From positions 310,001 through 374,000 of the forward strand of contig NC_017095.1 of the NCBI RefSeq assembly GCF_000235405.2: a DNA stretch of 64,000 nt, written 5' to 3'. Numbering within the stretch: the stretch's first letter is position 1; every line of letters begins with the position of its first letter. Source of the stretch: Fervidobacterium pennivorans DSM 9078. Its GTDB lineage: Bacteria; Thermotogota; Thermotogae; Thermotogales; Fervidobacteriaceae. A program made the translations under genes and the position numbers. Below the pieces are notes generated by a model that did not search any database, was not told the origin of the DNA, and saw only the letters and a list, made by a program, of their open reading frames with translations. Of this stretch, positions 34,872 to 44,251 are shown one piece after another.

Positions 34872-35813
34872 GTGTACATAGTAGGTATAGATTTAGGTGG
34901 AACCTTTTTCAAAGTAGGTCTGGTTGATGCAAAGGACGGAAAGATTGTAAGAAAGATTGAAAGAGAAACGAAGGTGTATGAAGGTAGAATTAAAGTGGTT
35001 GAGCGTATGGCACAAGCCGTCTTGGAAATAACCGAAGGTTTCGAATACACTGGTATTGGAGTAGGTTCACCAGGGTCTATAGACCATGATAAGGGAATTG
35101 TGCGTTTCTCACCAAATTTCCCGGACTGGGTGGATTTTGAACTTGGTGGTGAGCTCTCTTCTTTGCTTAACAAGCCTGTCTACGTTGAGAACGATGCGAA
35201 TGCATTTGTGCTTGGTGAAAAATGGTTTGGCGCAGGCAAAGGGCACGAGCATATAGTTGCGCTAACACTTGGGACAGGTGTTGGTGGAGGCGTTATTTCC
35301 CACGGCGTTCTTATAACAGGAAAAGATGGGATAGGAACTGAATTGGGACATGTTATAGTAGAACCAAATGGACCGTTGTGTGGGTGTGGAAATTATGGTT
35401 GTCTTGAAGCGCTAGCTTCAGCAACAGCAATAAAACGAATGGCTTTGGAAGGACAAAGAAAATTTCCAGAATCCGAAATATTCAAAGCCGAAGAAGTCAG
35501 TGCAAAAGTTGTTTTCGACGCTGCAAAAAACGGTGATTTACTTGCTCAGACGATAGTAAATAGGGTTGTTAATGCGTTAGCCATAGGTGTGACTAATTTC
35601 ATCCACATATTTAATCCGAGCATAGTTGTCATTGGTGGTGGTGTTTCCCGTGCTGGTGATATTCTCTTCAAGCCGCTGAGAGAAAAGGTTGAGCGTCTTG
35701 TTATGCCTTCTTTCAAAGGTACGTATGAGATTGTCCAAAGCCCATTAGTTGAAGATGCAGGCATACTTGGAGCAGCTTCTATCGTATTGCAAAGAAGCAT
35801 GAACCAACAATAA
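34872..35813 (+). CDS. ROK family sugar kinase (glucokinase-like)
   Basis: Cytoplasmic ATP-dependent hexose kinase. IVGIDLGGTFFKVGLVDA is the phosphate-binding start, ENDANAFVLGE near 104-114 holds the catalytic Asp, and the ROK zinc site follows GTELGHVIV as CGCGNYGCLEALAS near 162-175. There is no helix-turn-helix, so it is a kinase and not a repressor. Length 313 matches glucokinases. The GTG start is chosen because AAGGGAGG lies 8 bases upstream. Glucose specificity is likely but N-acetylglucosamine or other hexoses are possible. Confidence 0.88.
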   Translation: MYIVGIDLGGTFFKVGLVDAKDGKIVRKIERETKVYEGRIKVVERMAQAVLEITEGFEYTGIGVGSPGSIDHDKGIVRFSPNFPDWVDFELGGELSSLLNKPVYVENDANAFVLGEKWFGAGKGHEHIVALTLGTGVGGGVISHGVLITGKDGIGTELGHVIVEPNGPLCGCGNYGCLEALASATAIKRMALEGQRKFPESEIFKAEEVSAKVVFDAAKNGDLLAQTIVNRVVNALAIGVTNFIHIFNPSIVVIGGGVSRAGDILFKPLREKVERLVMPSFKGTYEIVQSPLVEDAGILGAASIVLQRSMNQQ

Positions 35814-35855
35814 GTTGGGTAATTTTAAATCATCACATTTGGAGGTGTCTTAAGT

Positions 35856-36290
35856 ATGAGCAAGTATTTTCTCTACGTTTTAGTCGCAACATTTGTAGTT
35901 CTTGCTGTTATTATCGGAACAGCTGCAGATTCCAAAACGGGTCCAAAGTTGGGGTATATTGATCCAAACAAGGTCTTACAAAACTACGATAAGTGGGTCA
36001 ATTTCCAGAAGCAAATGCAAGATGAAATAGCAAAATACCAAGCAGAACTCGACAAAATAAAAGACCAAAATCAAAAACAGCAAAAGTATTTAGAGTACCA
36101 GCAACTAATTAATAACAAAATAGCGCAAACTCAACAACAGATAGAAGCAGAGATTTTGGCAAAGGTCAAAGAATATGCGGAAGTAATGGGATATGATTTT
36201 ATTTTCAACAGCACGACGATGGCTTACGGAAGTCAAGCTTATAATATAACAGATGCATTCATCAAGTATCTAAAAACATCTAAGAAGTAA
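35856..36290 (+). CDS. OmpH/Skp-family periplasmic chaperone-like protein
   Basis: Secreted or membrane-anchored helical protein: hydrophobic N-terminus (YFLYVLVATFVVLAVIIGTAA), then KLGYIDPNKVLQNY (the family's VDxxKVL start), a long Gln/Lys-rich coiled coil (about 50-105), and a C-terminal strand pair (EVMGYDFIFNSTT). In diderms Skp helps outer-membrane proteins across the periplasm; Thermotogota have a sheath-like outer membrane, so the role fits. Length 144. GGAGGTG precedes the ATG. Followed at once by the LptB-like ATPase gene. Confidence 0.87.
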   Translation: MSKYFLYVLVATFVVLAVIIGTAADSKTGPKLGYIDPNKVLQNYDKWVNFQKQMQDEIAKYQAELDKIKDQNQKQQKYLEYQQLINNKIAQTQQQIEAEILAKVKEYAEVMGYDFIFNSTTMAYGSQAYNITDAFIKYLKTSKK

Positions 36291-36330
36291 TGAATTGCGC
36301 AACAACTACAAGCATGGAAAACTATCTGGG

Positions 36331-37077
36331 ATGGGTCACGAGATGGAGGAAATGGAAAAGGGTTTTGACCAGATTTCTTGCGAAGGGATATACAAAAGAT
36401 TTGGCAGAAAAGAAGTCCTTAAAGGTGTCAATATGTATGTGAACACTGGAGAGGTAGTAGGCTTGCTTGGTCCAAATGGATCAGGCAAGACTACTTTATT
36501 TAATATCATACTCGGTGTGGTTGTCCCAACGAAAGGAAAAGTATATTTCAACGATAAGAATATCACAAACATGCCTATTCATAAAAGGGCCAGGCTTGGG
36601 ATAACGTATCTACAGCAAGAGACCTCGGTTTTCAGGGATTTAAGGGTGGAGGATAACATTAGGCTTGTTCTGGAATTTCAAAAACTCAAGAAAAAAGAAA
36701 TAGAATCTATTATCGATAACACACTTACCGAGTTTGGAATAGAAACATTAAGAAGGCAGTACGCATTCTCCCTTTCTGGTGGTGAGAAAAGAAGATTAGA
36801 ACTGGCAAGGATGATGTCATTAAAACCAAGGTTCGTCCTTCTTGATGAACCGTTTATTGGTATAGATCCAAAAACTGTAAAAGAAATACAGAAAGTCGTA
36901 TTAAGTTTGAAAGAAAGAGGAATTGGTGTAATTATTACCGACCATTCTGTAGAAGCGTTGAAACCTATTGTTGATAGATTGTACGTGATACACAAAGGAG
37001 AAGTTTTAGCGGAAGGGAAGCCCGAGGAAGTTTTGGCAAACGAAATGGTCAAAACTGCCTACCTTGGTGAAGAATAA
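36331..37077 (+). CDS. lptB: ABC transporter ATP-binding protein, LptB-like
   Basis: ATPase of an LptB/YhbG-type exporter. Walker A GPNGSGKTT near 44-52, Q-loop TYLQQETSVFRDL, signature LSGGEKRRLELARM near 150-163, Walker B FVLLDEPFIGID and H-loop ITDHSVEAL. The wording (SVFRDLRVEDNIRLVLE, EPFIGIDP) is that of LptB, although no LPS-synthesis genes are in view; the adjacent OmpH gene supports an outer-envelope role. The start is uncertain: ATG at 36331, 36343 or 36352 and TTG at 36295 are all in frame and none has a strong ribosome binding site. Confidence 0.85.
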   Translation: MGHEMEEMEKGFDQISCEGIYKRFGRKEVLKGVNMYVNTGEVVGLLGPNGSGKTTLFNIILGVVVPTKGKVYFNDKNITNMPIHKRARLGITYLQQETSVFRDLRVEDNIRLVLEFQKLKKKEIESIIDNTLTEFGIETLRRQYAFSLSGGEKRRLELARMMSLKPRFVLLDEPFIGIDPKTVKEIQKVVLSLKERGIGVIITDHSVEALKPIVDRLYVIHKGEVLAEGKPEEVLANEMVKTAYLGEE

Positions 37078-37104
37078 ATCAACGAATTAGTCTTGGAGGC
37101 TACA

Positions 37105-37704
37105 ATGGTCTTACTATTCAAGAAAAAAGGACTTTTGCGATTCTTGTCGGCTATCGAAACTTCAAATGCAATCATCAGGACTTTAATAAGAGCAGGTTTA
37201 AAAATCCAGTATTCCGAAGGATTTCACCCAAAACCGAAGGTTTCGTTTTTGGACACAGTCGCCACGGGTGTAATTGATTTGGCACTTTATGTAAGTGTGA
37301 AACTCGAAAAGACTGTTGATAACCTTGACATTGAAAGTTTAAAACGTAATATAAAAGAGGTTTCTGTTAAAGGCTTGGAGTTAGCCGAGATATTTCCAGT
37401 AGAAATCAATCTAAATGAAATCGTCTCTGCTTATGAGTATGTCTTGTTTTCGCGAAAAATTCTAGCTCTTGATCAGGTAATTTATAAGCACTCAGGTAAA
37501 TCGTTTGTGCCAAGTGAAGTAATGAAACACTATGAGGTCGCTTTGAAAAAAGGACTTTATATGGTAAAATACACTGTAGACCGACAGAAGATATTTAATC
37601 CTTACTTGATAGACGGTGTTTTCTTGGCTATCAGAACGAAAGCATTTTCAAAAGAAACCGAACTACGCGATTTGTTAACTAAAAATGGGGGGAAACCTTC
37701 ATGA
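37105..37704 (+). CDS. DUF2344 (TIGR03936) radical-SAM-associated protein
   Basis: About 199 residues with the family pattern: [49 protein letters not shown] at the N-terminus (described in parts: [18 protein letters not shown]). In most bacteria it is fused to or next to a radical SAM protein; here it is free-standing with none nearby. Function unknown, possibly RNA modification. The ATG at 37105 follows TTGGAGG by 5 bases, and the gene overlaps the CheY-like gene by four bases. Confidence 0.83.
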   Translation: MVLLFKKKGLLRFLSAIETSNAIIRTLIRAGLKIQYSEGFHPKPKVSFLDTVATGVIDLALYVSVKLEKTVDNLDIESLKRNIKEVSVKGLELAEIFPVEINLNEIVSAYEYVLFSRKILALDQVIYKHSGKSFVPSEVMKHYEVALKKGLYMVKYTVDRQKIFNPYLIDGVFLAIRTKAFSKETELRDLLTKNGGKPS

Positions 37705-38066
37705 AAGTTCTTGTTGTTGATGATTCAGATGTGCTGAGAAAGATTACGGTGTTCAATTTGAAAAAATTGGGAATGGAAGTCGAAGAAGCCGTGGATGGTG
37801 TAGACGGACTGGAAAAGATGCGTTCATGGCATCCGGACGTGGTTATTCTTGACATCATGATGCCTCGAATGGATGGTTTCACCGTCTTGAAAGAGATGAA
37901 GAAAGACGAAACGATAAAAGATATCCCGGTAATTGTTTTGACTGCAAAGGGTGGTCAAGATGATGAACAAATAGCACTCTCGCTTGGTGCAAAAAAAGTT
38001 ATGACAAAGCCGTTCAGCCCCACCCAGCTTGTTGAGGAGGTTAAAAGTTTAGTAAATGTTCGATAG
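37701..38066 (+). CDS. Single-domain response regulator (CheY-like)
   Basis: Receiver domain alone, 121 residues: acidic pair Asp7-Asp8, phospho-acceptor Asp51 in [11 protein letters not shown], Thr in VLTAKGG near 78 and Lys in MTKPFSP near 102. No output domain, so it acts by protein-protein contact. Its stop lies 11 bases inside the following SpoIIE-type phosphatase gene, which suggests the two form one signalling unit. No histidine kinase is in the window. Confidence 0.93.
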   Translation: MKVLVVDDSDVLRKITVFNLKKLGMEVEEAVDGVDGLEKMRSWHPDVVILDIMMPRMDGFTVLKEMKKDETIKDIPVIVLTAKGGQDDEQIALSLGAKKVMTKPFSPTQLVEEVKSLVNVR

Positions 38067-39456
38067 ACTAAATGAAACACAGATTATAGAAATACTGAAA
38101 CCTCTTGTAGAATCCTTGGAGAAGATAGCTAGCCTATTCGAAAGGGATTTTAAACCAGTGAATAGTCTGGAAGATTTATTTTTTGCAACTAAAGAGCTCT
38201 ATGAGTATATTCAAAGATGGGTTTTAGACCAGAAGTCTAACAACGAAGCGCTACAACAACTTATTGATGCTCAGTTAGAAGAATTAACTGCAACATACGA
38301 GGGACTATCAGCCTTGTTTGAAATAAATAAGATAATCTCTTCTGTAGAAGAACCTTGGATGATTCTGAATAGTGTTCTGAAGCTTTTAAAAAATGCTGTT
38401 AACTTTTCCATAGCTGCTGTTTTACTCAGGATTAATGATAAGCAATATTTAGAATACTACGGTGATAAAAGTGCTGAAAATATCATTAATGAATTAATTC
38501 AAAGATATCAACAGGAAGAAAGTACAATTTTTGTTGACGTTGATAATGATCTTGGAGGACATATTGCAATTCCTCTTAAATCAGAAATAGGGGATTATGG
38601 AATAATGGTTCTTTCCGCTTACGGTTCCCATAAGATATTCACAGCAGGAGATAAAAAAATTGCCGAAGCGGTTGCACAACAAATTCTTACAGCTGTTAAC
38701 AGATATGTGATGCTCCAAAGAGAGATAGAAAAAAAGCGACTCGAAGAGCAGATTCAGATAGCACGAAGTATCCAGATGGGGTTGTTACCAAAGGAATTCC
38801 CCACCAATGAAAGGTTTGATATAGGTGCACAAAGTGCCCCAGCAATTCAAGTTGGTGGTGATTATTACGATGTCTTTGCAAGAGACGATGGAACAATAAT
38901 ATGCTGCATAGCAGATGTATCCGGAAAAGGTTTGCCAGCGGCACTTATAATGTCTTCTTTTAGAAGTATGTTTAGACTTTCAACTAAAATCTCTGATGAT
39001 TTAAAAATGTTGGCTGAACAGTTTGACAGGATGATACACCAAGATTTTGAAACAGGAAGGTTTATTACATCGATTATCTTTAAAATCACCCCTGATGGTG
39101 AGTTGGAGTACGTTAACGCAGGTCACGACCCTCTGTACATACTTAGGGATAATAAAATAATAAAACTTGAATCTACAGGTACACCTTTTGGAATACTTGG
39201 CGAGGGTTGGCATGATGTTGAGAAATTCAAGCTCCAAAAGAATGACCTGATTGTTGCTTACACGGATGGTGTTGTTGAAGCTCGAAACATAACAGGCGAA
39301 GAATTCGGATTTGAGAGGTTACAGGAGTTGATAATAAGGAACAGATACTTGAAAGCATCAGACATAGTTGATAAAATAATGAACGCGGTCTTTGAATTCT
39401 CTCAAGGAACAGTTCAGCATGATGACACTACGGTGCTAGTTGTAAAATACGAGTAG
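38056..39456 (+). CDS. GAF domain-SpoIIE/RsbU-type PP2C serine phosphatase
   Basis: Cytoplasmic regulator. A helical N-terminal region (1-85), then a GAF-like sensor domain (about 90-225; [22 protein letters not shown]), a coiled-coil linker with [22 protein letters not shown] near 225-246, and a PP2C-type phosphatase domain (about 250-466) with the metal-binding [40 protein letters not shown] and HDDTTVLVV motifs. Such enzymes dephosphorylate anti-sigma antagonist proteins (STAS). No STAS or anti-sigma gene is nearby; the SigH-like factor at 2.9 kb could be a distant target, which is speculation. It overlaps the CheY-like gene by 11 bases. Confidence 0.92.
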   Translation: MFDRLNETQIIEILKPLVESLEKIASLFERDFKPVNSLEDLFFATKELYEYIQRWVLDQKSNNEALQQLIDAQLEELTATYEGLSALFEINKIISSVEEPWMILNSVLKLLKNAVNFSIAAVLLRINDKQYLEYYGDKSAENIINELIQRYQQEESTIFVDVDNDLGGHIAIPLKSEIGDYGIMVLSAYGSHKIFTAGDKKIAEAVAQQILTAVNRYVMLQREIEKKRLEEQIQIARSIQMGLLPKEFPTNERFDIGAQSAPAIQVGGDYYDVFARDDGTIICCIADVSGKGLPAALIMSSFRSMFRLSTKISDDLKMLAEQFDRMIHQDFETGRFITSIIFKITPDGELEYVNAGHDPLYILRDNKIIKLESTGTPFGILGEGWHDVEKFKLQKNDLIVAYTDGVVEARNITGEEFGFERLQELIIRNRYLKASDIVDKIMNAVFEFSQGTVQHDDTTVLVVKYE

Positions 39457-39507
39457 GTTGGTTAAAATGCATTATTAAATAAACAAAGAAGAGTTGGAGG
39501 GATTTGC

Positions 39508-40065
39508 ATGATTGAAGTTGGTGACCTTGAGAAAGGCATGTACATAAAGTACGAAGGTGACATATACAGAATCATTGATGTTAACAAACACTTCAGAGGA
39601 AGAGGTTCTGGACTCATTAGAACAAAACTTAAAAGCTTGTCAACGGGTCTCATTAGAGATGTCAACTTCGCAAGTGGTGAAAAGGTTGAAGAAGCAGAGC
39701 TTTCATTCAGAAAAGCAGAATACTTGTACAACGATGGAGAAAACTATTACTTCATGGATTTGCAAACGTACGAACAATATGCAATTCCTGAGTCGGAAGT
39801 GGATGAAGCAAAATACTATCTTGTTGAAAATACACAAGTGGACCTCGTGATGCACGATGAGAAACCAATCGGTATCCAGCTCCCAACGACCGTTGTTTTG
39901 GAAGTTGTTGAAACGGAACCGAACTTTAAAGGTGACACTGTTTCCGGTGGAGGAAAACCTGCGGTTTTGCAGACAGGTTTAAAGATAAGTGTTCCTTTCT
40001 TCATAAACGTTGGTGATAAGATTAAGGTAGACACAAGAACCGGAGAGTATATAGAACGTGCATAA
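39508..40065 (+). CDS. efp: Elongation factor P
   Basis: Relieves ribosome stalling at consecutive prolines. Three beta-barrel domains: KOW-like N-terminus ([17 protein letters not shown]), middle domain, and the C-terminal OB fold with [14 protein letters not shown] and [15 protein letters not shown]. The domain I loop that reaches the peptidyl-transferase centre is HFRGRGSG with Arg32 at the tip, where Escherichia has a beta-lysylated Lys; Arg-type EF-Ps of other bacteria are rhamnosylated. Length 185. A clear GTTGGAGGG precedes the ATG. Confidence 0.97.
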   Translation: MIEVGDLEKGMYIKYEGDIYRIIDVNKHFRGRGSGLIRTKLKSLSTGLIRDVNFASGEKVEEAELSFRKAEYLYNDGENYYFMDLQTYEQYAIPESEVDEAKYYLVENTQVDLVMHDEKPIGIQLPTTVVLEVVETEPNFKGDTVSGGGKPAVLQTGLKISVPFFINVGDKIKVDTRTGEYIERA

Positions 40066-40123
40066 TCTCTTAGGGTTTTTAAAGTTTGTTTAAAACTTAC
40101 AACCCTTGAAAGGGGGAAGGTTT

Positions 40124-40441
40124 ATGGGAAACATAACGATATCAGATAACGTTATTTCTGAAATTGCCTACAGATCTATCTGTTCGGTCTACGGTGTCGA
40201 ACCGGATGACAAAGAATTTAAAAAGTTGAGAAAAAACATATCCGTTGAAAGAACCCCTGAGGATAATGTTATAATCAACGTTAAGCTTGAGGCTCCCTAT
40301 GGAGAAAACATATTGGAATTTTCCAAAAACATAATGAAAACCATAACTGAGAATGTTTCCCAGATGACAGAAAAAGTAGTTGAGGCAGTAAACGTTGTAG
40401 TCATTGGTGTTTCAGAGAGAGAATTTAACAAAAATTCCTAA
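40124..40441 (+). CDS. Asp23/Gls24 family envelope-stress protein
   Basis: Small (105 residues) alkaline-shock type protein. It starts NITISDNVISEIAYRSICSVYGVE, followed by the strand SVERTPEDNVIINVKLEAPYGENI and a helix, the usual Asp23 layout; paralogues are common next to efp and nusB in Firmicutes and Thermotogota, exactly as here. The ATG at 40124 follows GGGGGAAGG. Function is poorly known, thought to involve envelope or stress responses. Confidence 0.85.
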   Translation: MGNITISDNVISEIAYRSICSVYGVEPDDKEFKKLRKNISVERTPEDNVIINVKLEAPYGENILEFSKNIMKTITENVSQMTEKVVEAVNVVVIGVSEREFNKNS

Positions 40442-40477
40442 AGTTTTTAAAGAAGTTACTTCAAGGGGTTGAATGAT

Positions 40478-40903
40478 TTGGTATCGAAGAGACGGAAGCT
40501 TAGAGAAGCTGTAGTGAAAGCGCTTTTCCAACTGGACTTCAGGCCCGATGAATTCGAGGATATATTACGCGACACATTGAGCGATGAGAAAATACAGGAA
40601 GTAAAAAAAGACGTTGAAAGGTATTTGAAAAGAATCCGTGAGAACAGAGAGAGAATAGATGAGATTATTTCAAAATATCTTTTGAACTGGGATTTTGGAA
40701 GAGTCTCGTATATTGACCGTAATATCTTAAGACTAGGAGCCTACGAGTTGCTTTATGAAATGGATGTACCGATAGAAGTTACTTTGGATGAAATGGTGGA
40801 AATTGCCAAAAAATATGGGTCCGAGGAAAGTGGGAAGTTTGTCAATGGTGTGTTAGATAAGATAGCAAAGACAGAAGCACCAAAGGAAAAGTTCGATTTG
40901 TAA
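40478..40903 (+). CDS. nusB: Transcription antitermination factor NusB
   Basis: All-helical RNA-binding protein that with NusE acts in rRNA antitermination. [18 protein letters not shown] at the start, [53 protein letters not shown] at the end (family hallmark; parts [14 protein letters not shown] and [10 protein letters not shown]). Length 141. A TTG at 40478 is chosen because AAGGGG lies 9 bases upstream; a TTG at 40469 has no room for a ribosome binding site. Confidence 0.95.
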   Translation: MVSKRRKLREAVVKALFQLDFRPDEFEDILRDTLSDEKIQEVKKDVERYLKRIRENRERIDEIISKYLLNWDFGRVSYIDRNILRLGAYELLYEMDVPIEVTLDEMVEIAKKYGSEESGKFVNGVLDKIAKTEAPKEKFDL

Positions 40904-41009
40904 AAGCTTTTGTTTTGTTGAGTTTAATTTCTTTTTCTTTATTTTCTTATCGTTTCTACTTTTTGTTGCCTAAACGTATCTCAAGGGGGAAACTGGGGGT
41001 TCTCATTTT

Positions 41010-41522
41010 GTGAGTTACGTAGAATTTATTATATTTTTGCTCGTTGCGAGTTTGATTTTGACATGTGCGTTTGATGGATACAGCCATGTGTTGCAACACA
41101 TGGCTTATATTTTAGATACGAACAGAAAAACTTTGAGAACTTTTCATATGATAAACTATCTGAGATTCGATTTCCACAGACACAGCGTTGCAAATCCGAA
41201 TGTTAAAGTCAGTCAAACTGAAAACTATACGACCTTCGCATTCAACGAAGAGATAGACGGACAGGTCAAAAGAGTACTTTACAAGGCAACGAAACCTTTT
41301 GAAGGCAGGACTATTATATACAGAGAAGTCTATGAAACCTTTGGCAATAGCTATAAGTTGATAAATAGACGAACATACACGTTGGAAGGATTATACAAAC
41401 TTTATCTATCCGAAGACAAGAAATATCTTATCATACAGACCGATTATTATGAGAAATGTCTAATTCCCGTCAATCTTCCAAATGTCCAAATTCTAAGTAT
41501 AACTGTCACAAAAGAACAATAG
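41010..41522 (+). CDS. Small membrane-anchored protein with pseudopilin-like N-terminus
   Basis: 170 residues, unrecognised. The N-terminus reads M-S-Y-V-E-F-I-I followed by a hydrophobic stretch to about residue 20: a Glu at position 5 and a hydrophobic helix is the pattern of mature type IV pilins and pseudopilins, but the usual leader peptide is absent and the upstream frame has a stop at 40971. The rest is a soluble beta-rich domain with many Tyr. GTG start behind GGGGG. It lies between nusB and folP, in the same direction. Confidence 0.62.
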   Translation: MSYVEFIIFLLVASLILTCAFDGYSHVLQHMAYILDTNRKTLRTFHMINYLRFDFHRHSVANPNVKVSQTENYTTFAFNEEIDGQVKRVLYKATKPFEGRTIIYREVYETFGNSYKLINRRTYTLEGLYKLYLSEDKKYLIIQTDYYEKCLIPVNLPNVQILSITVTKEQ

Positions 41523-41538
41523 CTAAGGAGTGAGTAAT

Positions 41539-42381
41539 GTGGATAGAAACGTCCGTGTTCGTTTGATTGACGAACTTATGAGTTCCAAAAGAACCAAAGT
41601 AATGGGTATAATAAACGTAACTCCAGATTCTTTCTATTCTGGTAGCCGTGTTAGTGAAACTGAACTATTAGATAAAGTGGAAGAGATGATAAAAAACGGT
41701 GTGGATGTTATAGATATCGGTGGGGAAAGTACCAGACCAGGTGCAGACCCGGTCCCTCTTGAAGAGGAAATACGAAGAACCGTAACGGCAGTGAAACTTG
41801 TAAGGAGGCACTTCGATATCCCTATTTCAGTTGATACCTACAAATCGGAAGTTGCAAGGCTTTCTTTAGAAGAGGGAGCGGATATAATTAACGACATAAG
41901 TGCTTTAAGGTTTGACGAAAAAATGGTTGATGTAGCTGCGCATTACAAATGTCCAGTAATCATCATGCATATGAAAGGTACACCCAAAACAATGCAAGAA
42001 AATCCGGAATATACAGACGTTATTGGTGAAATTACTGACTTTTTCAAAGAAAGAATCGAGTTTGCCAAAAGTCATGGAATAGAGAAATTGATACTCGACC
42101 CTGGCATTGGTTTTGGAAAAAAGCTCGAGCACAATTTAGCGATATTTAAGCACATAGAAAGCTTCAAAGAGCTTGGATACCCAATCTTAATTGGTGCAAG
42201 CAGAAAATCAATGATAGGCATGATACTAAATCTACCGCCGGAAGAAAGACTGAACGGCACTCTCGCTTTAACTGCTTATTGCGTTATGCACGATGTTGAT
42301 TTTGTGAGAGTTCATGACGTGAAAGAGAATGTAGAAATTGTTAAAGTCTTGGAAGCGATAAAGAATTTTCGTAGTGAATAA
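41539..42381 (+). CDS. folP: Dihydropteroate synthase
   Basis: Joins p-aminobenzoate to the pterin pyrophosphate in folate synthesis; target of sulfonamides. TIM-barrel motifs: MGIINVTPDSFYSG, DIGGESTRPGADP, NDISALR, HMKGTPKTMQ, DPGIGFGK, GASRKSMIG and VRVHDV. Length 280. GTG at 41539 with AAGGAG 8 bases upstream is chosen over a GTG at 41530. Other folate genes are not in view. Confidence 0.96.
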   Translation: MDRNVRVRLIDELMSSKRTKVMGIINVTPDSFYSGSRVSETELLDKVEEMIKNGVDVIDIGGESTRPGADPVPLEEEIRRTVTAVKLVRRHFDIPISVDTYKSEVARLSLEEGADIINDISALRFDEKMVDVAAHYKCPVIIMHMKGTPKTMQENPEYTDVIGEITDFFKERIEFAKSHGIEKLILDPGIGFGKKLEHNLAIFKHIESFKELGYPILIGASRKSMIGMILNLPPEERLNGTLALTAYCVMHDVDFVRVHDVKENVEIVKVLEAIKNFRSE

Positions 42382-42395
42382 AGGAAGAGGGTAAG

Positions 42396-43133
42396 ATGAG
42401 GATGGAAGAAAATGAAAAAGGTAAGGGAAGAAAAAAGATTCGGTTGGACAGATTTTTAGCGAACGCACATATTGGCTCACGAACGGAAGTTAAAATGTAC
42501 ATCAAAGATGGACGCGTCAAAGTTAACGGAGAAATAGTTTATGACCCTGCTTTTTATGTGTCGGAAGAAGATGTTGTTACAATCGATGATATACTTGTGG
42601 AGGCTCATCGTTTTGTTTATATAATTCTAAATAAACCTGCTGGTTTTGTATCTACAACGTCCGAAAACGAACCAAGTGTGCTAAACCTTGTTGAACACCC
42701 ATATGTTAGTGAACTCCACATAGCCGGTAGACTTGACAAGGACGTAGAAGGCCTTTTGATTCTAACTAACGATGGTGAGTTTACACATAGATTAATATCA
42801 CCAAAAAAGAAAGTGGAAAAAGAATATTACATATACTCAAAAAGGCCTGTGAACATCACTCAAGAAATGGAAGCAGAAGTAGAAAAAGGATTAGAGATAG
42901 ATGGTGAAAAGTTTCTTCCGGGAAGAATTAGACAAATTGATGAAAGAACGGTTTCCATAACTATCGTTGAAGGAAAATACCACCAAATAAAAAAGATGTG
43001 TAAAAGACTGGGAATAGAGTGGGAAAAGATACAAAGAGTTCGAATTGGTGGGCTAATACTTGACCAAACCCTAAAACCTGGAGAATGGCGGGAGCTTACA
43101 AAAGATGAGGTAAAAAAGGTTTTTGAGAGGTAA
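42396..43133 (+). CDS. RsuA/RluB-family rRNA pseudouridine synthase
   Basis: S4 RNA-binding domain at about residues 16-65 (IRLDRFLANAHIGSRTEVKMYI), then the catalytic domain with NKPAGFVSTT, the catalytic Asp in AGRLDKDVEGLLILTNDG near 109-126, and EGKYHQIKKMCKRLG near 193-207. Modifies a uridine in rRNA; the KYHQIKKM form is closer to RsuA (16S) than RluB (RHREVRRM). Length 245. ATG with GAGGGTAAG upstream. Confidence 0.9.
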   Translation: MRMEENEKGKGRKKIRLDRFLANAHIGSRTEVKMYIKDGRVKVNGEIVYDPAFYVSEEDVVTIDDILVEAHRFVYIILNKPAGFVSTTSENEPSVLNLVEHPYVSELHIAGRLDKDVEGLLILTNDGEFTHRLISPKKKVEKEYYIYSKRPVNITQEMEAEVEKGLEIDGEKFLPGRIRQIDERTVSITIVEGKYHQIKKMCKRLGIEWEKIQRVRIGGLILDQTLKPGEWRELTKDEVKKVFER

Positions 43134-43152
43134 CAATAGGTTGCTAAAAACA

Positions 43153-43178
43153 AAGCGATGCCTACAGGGGCATCGCTT
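43153..43178. terminator. Hairpin terminator between convergent genes
   Basis: 10-bp stem AAGCGATGCC/GGCATCGCTT with a 6-base loop. The T tail is weak on the plus side (TATTGT) and on the minus side reads TTGTTTTTAG, so it fits better as terminator of the minus-strand VWA gene but can serve both. Confidence 0.8.
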
Positions 43179-43197
43179 ATTGTCTAACCTTTGAAAC

Positions 43198-44238
43198 TTA
43201 ATAGGTGACATCCTGGAGTTTGAGATATCTTTTATCTGAACCTTTTGTATAGAAAATTTCTATCGTGTGCGTTGATGCCGGTGAATCACTCTCAAATGTA
43301 ACAATCCAAGATGAAGTTACATACTCTACTATTCCAAGACTTGTGAGATCAACATTTCCATATGTATCAGTATATTTTATTACACCACCTGTCTCCTGGC
43401 AGAGCTCCCTCACATCTCCAGGGTCAGAAAAGTCAGTTGTGGATTCACTGTAATATCCGGGAATAAAAGCACCGTGTATAACAAAATATCCGACGAGTTT
43501 TGGTAACATCTCAGCCTTTGTAAAGTGGGCAAAAGATGTTCCATCACCCTTGTAATGTGCTGGTGCATCGGTAATAACAATCATTGTTCTTTGTGCACCT
43601 GATCTCCATTCAAGTGCTGTTGCAGCGAACATTATCGCGTCGTATGGGTTCTCTGCCCAATCCCCACCGTATCCGGCGTAAAGTGCTCCAATGTATTCTT
43701 GAGCAGAAGCAGGAGTTGTTAGGTTTAAAAATCCAGGACTAACGTCTATATCGCTGGGAGGATTCACATAATCGTCGAAAGGTATAACACCAATTCTAGC
43801 GTCCAATCCACTATCTGCAAGTGAATTGGCAAAAGAGATTATGCTGTTTTTAGCACCCTCAATAACAGGATCCATACTCCCAGTTACGTCTAGAATGATT
43901 GCAATATCTAATTTATTTTTCACCGATGATTCTTTGTAAAGCACGAATCCTTGCTCTTTGTTATCTTCGAAAACTCTTAATTCGCTTGGCAGTAAATTTT
44001 CAACCCCGGGCAGACTTATTCTTACACGCACTGAGTCCGGAACAGCGATGGGTACCAGCGTCGGTTGTTTATCTACACTTCCGTAAATGTCCGATGCTTC
44101 ATATTCTGATACCGATGGTTTCGTTGTTCCAGCGGGGTCAGGTGGTATAACTTTCGGAGCTTGTGGTATCTCAGAGCAACTGAACAAAAACACTAGAACA
44201 AACACAAAACTTAAGGCACTTATAAGCATTCTTCTCAT
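43198..44238 (-). CDS. VWA-domain lipoprotein
   Basis: Envelope-anchored protein. Signal peptide with lipobox LFSCSE (Cys near residue 21), a Pro/Ser-rich spacer, a beta-rich segment (VRVRISLPGVENLLPSELRVFEDN), then a von Willebrand factor A domain from about residue 105 with the MIDAS start DVTGSM, a later Thr region and VITDAPAHYKGD. Metal-dependent ligand binding is likely; the ligand is unknown. Start at 44238 follows GGGAGTGATG. 346 residues. It starts 13 bases after the small envelope gene 44252-44731 and the two form an operon. Confidence 0.85.
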   Translation of the reverse strand: MRRMLISALSFVFVLVFLFSCSEIPQAPKVIPPDPAGTTKPSVSEYEASDIYGSVDKQPTLVPIAVPDSVRVRISLPGVENLLPSELRVFEDNKEQGFVLYKESSVKNKLDIAIILDVTGSMDPVIEGAKNSIISFANSLADSGLDARIGVIPFDDYVNPPSDIDVSPGFLNLTTPASAQEYIGALYAGYGGDWAENPYDAIMFAATALEWRSGAQRTMIVITDAPAHYKGDGTSFAHFTKAEMLPKLVGYFVIHGAFIPGYYSESTTDFSDPGDVRELCQETGGVIKYTDTYGNVDLTSLGIVEYVTSSWIVTFESDSPASTHTIEIFYTKGSDKRYLKLQDVTY

Positions 44239-44251
44239 AATCATCACTCCC

